Positions 61,622-64,000 of a DNA stretch of 64,000 nt are shown here, piece by piece; the first letter of the stretch is position 1; each line of letters starts with the position of its first letter. A program made the position numbers and the translations under genes. The stretch covers positions 10,130,001 through 10,194,000 of the forward strand of contig NZ_JASTLC010000001.1 in NCBI RefSeq assembly GCF_030499575.1, written 5' to 3'. This DNA is from Streptomyces sp. DG2A-72. Its GTDB lineage: Bacteria > Actinomycetota > Actinomycetes > Streptomycetales > Streptomycetaceae. Below the pieces are notes generated by a model. The model was not told the DNA's origin and did no database searches. It saw only the letters and a list, made by a program, of their open reading frames with translations.

Positions 61622-62227
61622 TCACGCAGGGGCGCCGAGCGGCGGGTGCTCGAGCACGCGGGGCTTGTACTCGACCAGCTGGATGCGGCCGTCGAAGGTG
61701 CGGTGCTCGATCATCTCGAGGGCAACGTCCGGATAGCCGTCGTAGATGCGTTCTTCGCCCGTGGCCCCGGTGATCACCGGGAACATCACGACCCGGAAGC
61801 GGTCGACGAGTCCGGCTCGTAGCAGGGACCGGCACAGGCTGAGGCTGCCGATTGTGCTGAGGAGCCCCGAGCCGCTCGACTTCATGGCGCGGACCGCCTC
61901 GACGGCGTCGTCGCGGACGAGCGTGGAGTTGGCCCACGTCAGTGGCTCCTCGAGTGAGGAGGAGAACACCACCTTGGAGGCTTGCGTGAGCTCGTCGACG
62001 GACGCCTCTTCTTCGGGCCTGAACTCGTCTTGGCCCTCCGGGACCTCGCCTGCGGCGAAGCCCGACATCAGGCGGTAGGTGTTCGCTCCCATCAGGTAGG
62101 TGGCCTCGGGCTGCTCGCCGAGCCATGCGAGGTACTCCGGGCCCTCGAGGCCCCAGAACCCGGGCCATCCCTGTCCCGATGCGTGGCCATCGAGGGAGGT
62201 GATGAAGTCGACGAGAAGCTCCGACAT
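61622..62227 (-). CDS. Dihydrofolate-reductase/RibD-C-family protein
   Basis: This is a 201-residue protein. The N-terminus ELLVDFITSLDGHASGQGWP is the usual opening of the RibD C-terminal domain family. Then come YLMGANTYRLMSGFAAG, KVVFSSSLEEPLTWANSTLV and SGLLSTIGSLSLCRSLLRAG, then FRVVMFPVITGATGEERIYD. It is probably an NADPH-dependent reductase of unknown substrate, common in Streptomyces. It is an orphan gene. Confidence 0.85.
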   Translation of the reverse strand: MSELLVDFITSLDGHASGQGWPGFWGLEGPEYLAWLGEQPEATYLMGANTYRLMSGFAAGEVPEGQDEFRPEEEASVDELTQASKVVFSSSLEEPLTWANSTLVRDDAVEAVRAMKSSGSGLLSTIGSLSLCRSLLRAGLVDRFRVVMFPVITGATGEERIYDGYPDVALEMIEHRTFDGRIQLVEYKPRVLEHPPLGAPA

Positions 62228-62453
62228 GGCGGTGTCCTTTGCTAGGTGTCATGAGCTTGGACCGGCCGGGAGCCACTAACTCATCGGCCGCGCTGTGGAG
62301 TAACGAGAAAACTCATGACGCTGCAGCCGATCAGGTCGGCGGAGCGGCACTGCTTCGGAGGGCCCGGAGGGCCGGTTCAAAGATGGGTTCTGAGGCGGGA
62401 CACACCCGGTACATTCGGCCGGACACACCAGGAGGAATACAACGGGGGGTTCC

Positions 62454-63119
62454 ATGATTCGGTCGCTCCTACGACGTCGCCGGGCGGCCTCGGGCCTCCC
62501 GGTCCCGGACGTGTGCACGCCCGGCCGGCACGCCCTGGCCACCCGGCACCTGCTGTTCTACACCCCGGTGACCCAGCTCGACGCGTTGGCGGCCATCGCC
62601 GCGGGCGCGGACCCCGAGGCCCAGCGCTGGCAGGGGAACCAGGCCGGCCAGGTCGTACCGGACGCCGACACCAGACGGGCCCTGCTGCGCCTGGGCCACT
62701 CCGGCGCCTCCCTCCGTTGGTTCATCAGGTCCAACCCCGAGCTGGCCGAGCCCTTCGAACCCAGCGCCGAGTTGCCCGAGTTCATGGTCTGTGTACGCCG
62801 CGACACCGGGCGCTACGCCGGGTACCTCGAACTCGACCACGACAGGGGTGAGATCGGCGGCATTCTCGCCCCCGACCATCGAGGCCAGGGCCTCGGCGCT
62901 GAACTGTTCCTGGCGGGTGCGGAGTTCGCCCATGGCCACGCCGGTCTGCCGACGGTACGGGCGGGCACGGCGACGGCGAACCTTGTGTGCCGCCGCGCCC
63001 TGGAACGCGCCGGCTTCGTCCCGGCCCCCGGCCCGGCCCGCCACACCCTGCCGGACGGCCGTGAGCTGGACAGCGTCTGGTACCGGCACGAGGGCGCCGC
63101 GTCGGCGTGTGCGATGTGA
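62454..63119 (+). CDS. GNAT-family N-acetyltransferase
   Basis: This protein has 221 residues from ATG 62454. The acetyl-CoA site is GGILAPDHRGQGLGAELFLA (about residues 135-154), followed by TATANLVCRRALERAGF. The N-terminal half is unusual for GNATs and may bind the substrate (RHLLFYTPVTQLDALAAIAA). The ribosome site is AGGAGG about 20 bp upstream, with a G-rich stretch nearer. The substrate is unknown. Confidence 0.82.
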   Translation: MIRSLLRRRRAASGLPVPDVCTPGRHALATRHLLFYTPVTQLDALAAIAAGADPEAQRWQGNQAGQVVPDADTRRALLRLGHSGASLRWFIRSNPELAEPFEPSAELPEFMVCVRRDTGRYAGYLELDHDRGEIGGILAPDHRGQGLGAELFLAGAEFAHGHAGLPTVRAGTATANLVCRRALERAGFVPAPGPARHTLPDGRELDSVWYRHEGAASACAM

Positions 63120-63475
63120 GGCAGGAGCGGAGGGGCGGAGGGGCGGAGGAGCGAGTCCACCGCCTCGGAACTCCGCCGTGTCCAGCTCGAACCCGAGAGG
63201 AGCGGGCAGGGACACGGTCAGCCCGAGCTTGTGCCGGGCACTCTTGGCGTAGGCGTCGTCGTACGCGATTCGGGGAACCTTGTCCGCCTGCGGGGCGTGG
63301 GTGCTGGTCCGCGGGGATTCCGGCGCTGCGTTGCCGCCTCGCCAGGGATCCTACCTGCCGTACCGGGCCGGCCGAATGCCCTACGGGTGCCCGGAGTTAT
63401 CCACAGGCCGTCACACGTTGTGCCGTCTCGTCGTACGGTGCTGCCCCTAGTTGATCACGAGCACGGGGGTGCGCG
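63120..63475. other. Intergenic stretch with one DnaA-box-like sequence
   Basis: No supported gene. TTATCCACA at 63397-63405 repeats the sequence seen twice near 8227-8264. The rest shows nothing I can interpret. Confidence 0.4.
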
Positions 63476-63706
63476 ATGTCGTACAGGGTGGATCTGGTGT
63501 TCCGGGTCGACGAGGCGCTTGCCGACCTCCCGGAGGACGGCCGTCAGGAGGTCATGGAGACGATCGCCAAGGTGCTGGTTCGCCGGGACGCCTGGCCGTC
63601 GTTCGGCGGCTGGGAAGGGGTGCTCTGGTTCGGGTCTCGGTGCTGGGTGGCGTTCACCGCGTACCCGGATGGGATCGATGTGTACGACGTCGGCGGGGCA
63701 GGCTGA
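63476..63706 (+). CDS. Small RelE-like protein
   Basis: This protein has 76 residues from ATG 63476. MSYRVDLVFRVDEALADLPE, then TIAKVLVRRDAWPSFGG and WVAFTAYPDGIDVYDV, fits the short helix-strand layout of RelE/ParE-like toxins found singly in Streptomyces. Typical RelE catalytic residues are not clear. A peptide-like open stretch after it (FARVHRAHGVTTTQPMADLG) could be a remnant of a partner but has no start. Confidence 0.5.
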   Translation: MSYRVDLVFRVDEALADLPEDGRQEVMETIAKVLVRRDAWPSFGGWEGVLWFGSRCWVAFTAYPDGIDVYDVGGAG

Positions 63707-63895
63707 GTGAGACCGAGCCGCCTGCCTCATTTGCCCGCGTTCACCGCGCCCACGGCGTAACCACCACCCAGCCCATGGCGGACCTCGGGCTGGCCCGCAA
63801 CGAGCTGTAACTACTGGTCTGCGGTCGTGCTACTGGAGGGCGGCGACGTCGGAAATCCAAGGCGTACCAGCGGGCCGCGCTGGCAGGATCACCGC

Positions 63896-64000
63896 ATGCT
63901 CATCACACCGCGCCCCGGCGCAGACCGGAAGAACATCCGGCAGGCCCTCAGCGGCGTCCACACCACGGCGATGAACCTGCAGCGGCCGTACGGCAGCGCC
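63896..64000 (+). CDS. Partial gene running off the window edge
   Basis: ATG 63896 begins MLITPRPGADRKNIRQALSG and stays open for 35 codons to the edge. Too little is present to name it. Confidence 0.4.
   Translation, partial: MLITPRPGADRKNIRQALSGVHTTAMNLQRPYGSA

Overview
The window is high-GC actinobacterial DNA, almost certainly from a Streptomyces-type organism. The support is GC-rich third codon positions, GTG/ATG starts with GGAGG-type ribosome sites, ATGA-type gene overlaps, Tat and Sec lipoprotein signals, a CebR-type operator and several Streptomyces-type protein families. It reads like an accessory, chromosome-arm-like region: IS elements, gene remnants, a decayed CRISPR-Cas locus, and one large well-organised metabolic cluster in the middle.

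Layout. 1-12.8 kb is an insertion-sequence graveyard. An IS5-family element (746-2408) sits inside, and splits, a P-loop NTPase/TPR gene (600-5406). An IS630-family element (8732-10519) and two IS5-family elements (10523-11619, 11624-12536) are stacked end to end, the latter two each bounded by CTAG. Fragments of IS701- and IS256-type transposases and of an enolase lie between. 13-17.3 kb holds a DJ-1/PfpI protein, a small Cys-rich protein, and a Met/His-rich membrane protein - ECF sigma factor - YcnI (DUF1775) set suggesting copper handling.

17.7-39.0 kb is the main system: a putative Zur-controlled zinc (metallophore) cluster. Six sites of TGAAAAT-N-ATTTTCA type lie upstream of its transcription units. 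It contains a Fur/Zur-family regulator, two FecCD-type ABC importers (one at each end), two MFS transporters, a TauD-type dioxygenase, two class I SAM-dependent enzymes, a PLP enzyme of the cysteine-synthase fold, a GHMP (PduX-like) kinase and a DUF364 Rossmann protein. It also carries its own SAM synthetase and methionine-salvage set (metK, mtnA, mtnB, mtnD, mtnC, mtnP). No NRPS is present. A dedicated SAM-supply/MTA-salvage operon under the same apparent control suggests a small metallophore built by aminocarboxypropyl transfer from SAM, which releases methylthioadenosine, as in nicotianamine or staphylopine biosynthesis. This is inference; the product is unknown.

39.8-45.3 kb holds a cysteine-free double-glycine-leader peptide gene, a secreted HNH nuclease, an ArsR-like regulator coupled to a serine hydrolase, a 5'-half tRNA-Arg remnant and a nuclease-like protein. 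45.4-52.4 kb is a type I-B-like CRISPR-Cas locus (cas6 remnant, cas8, cas7, cas5, cas3, then 14 degenerate repeats) without cas1, cas2 or cas4, flanked by two homologous hairpins whose stems covary. 53-55.8 kb has a PD-(D/E)XK-like protein, duplicated gene fragments and an ImuA-like protein. 55.9-58.9 kb is an oxidative polysaccharide-degradation pair (CBM2-bearing PQQ-type sugar dehydrogenase and a membrane-anchored AA10 LPMO) with a perfect CebR-type operator. 59.5-64 kb has a broken DNA ligase, a 17-G homopolymer, a DHFR-like protein, a GNAT protein and small genes.

Many genes carry what look like single-base frameshifts. Some may be sequencing indels, so 'pseudogene' calls that rest only on frameshifts should be treated as provisional.
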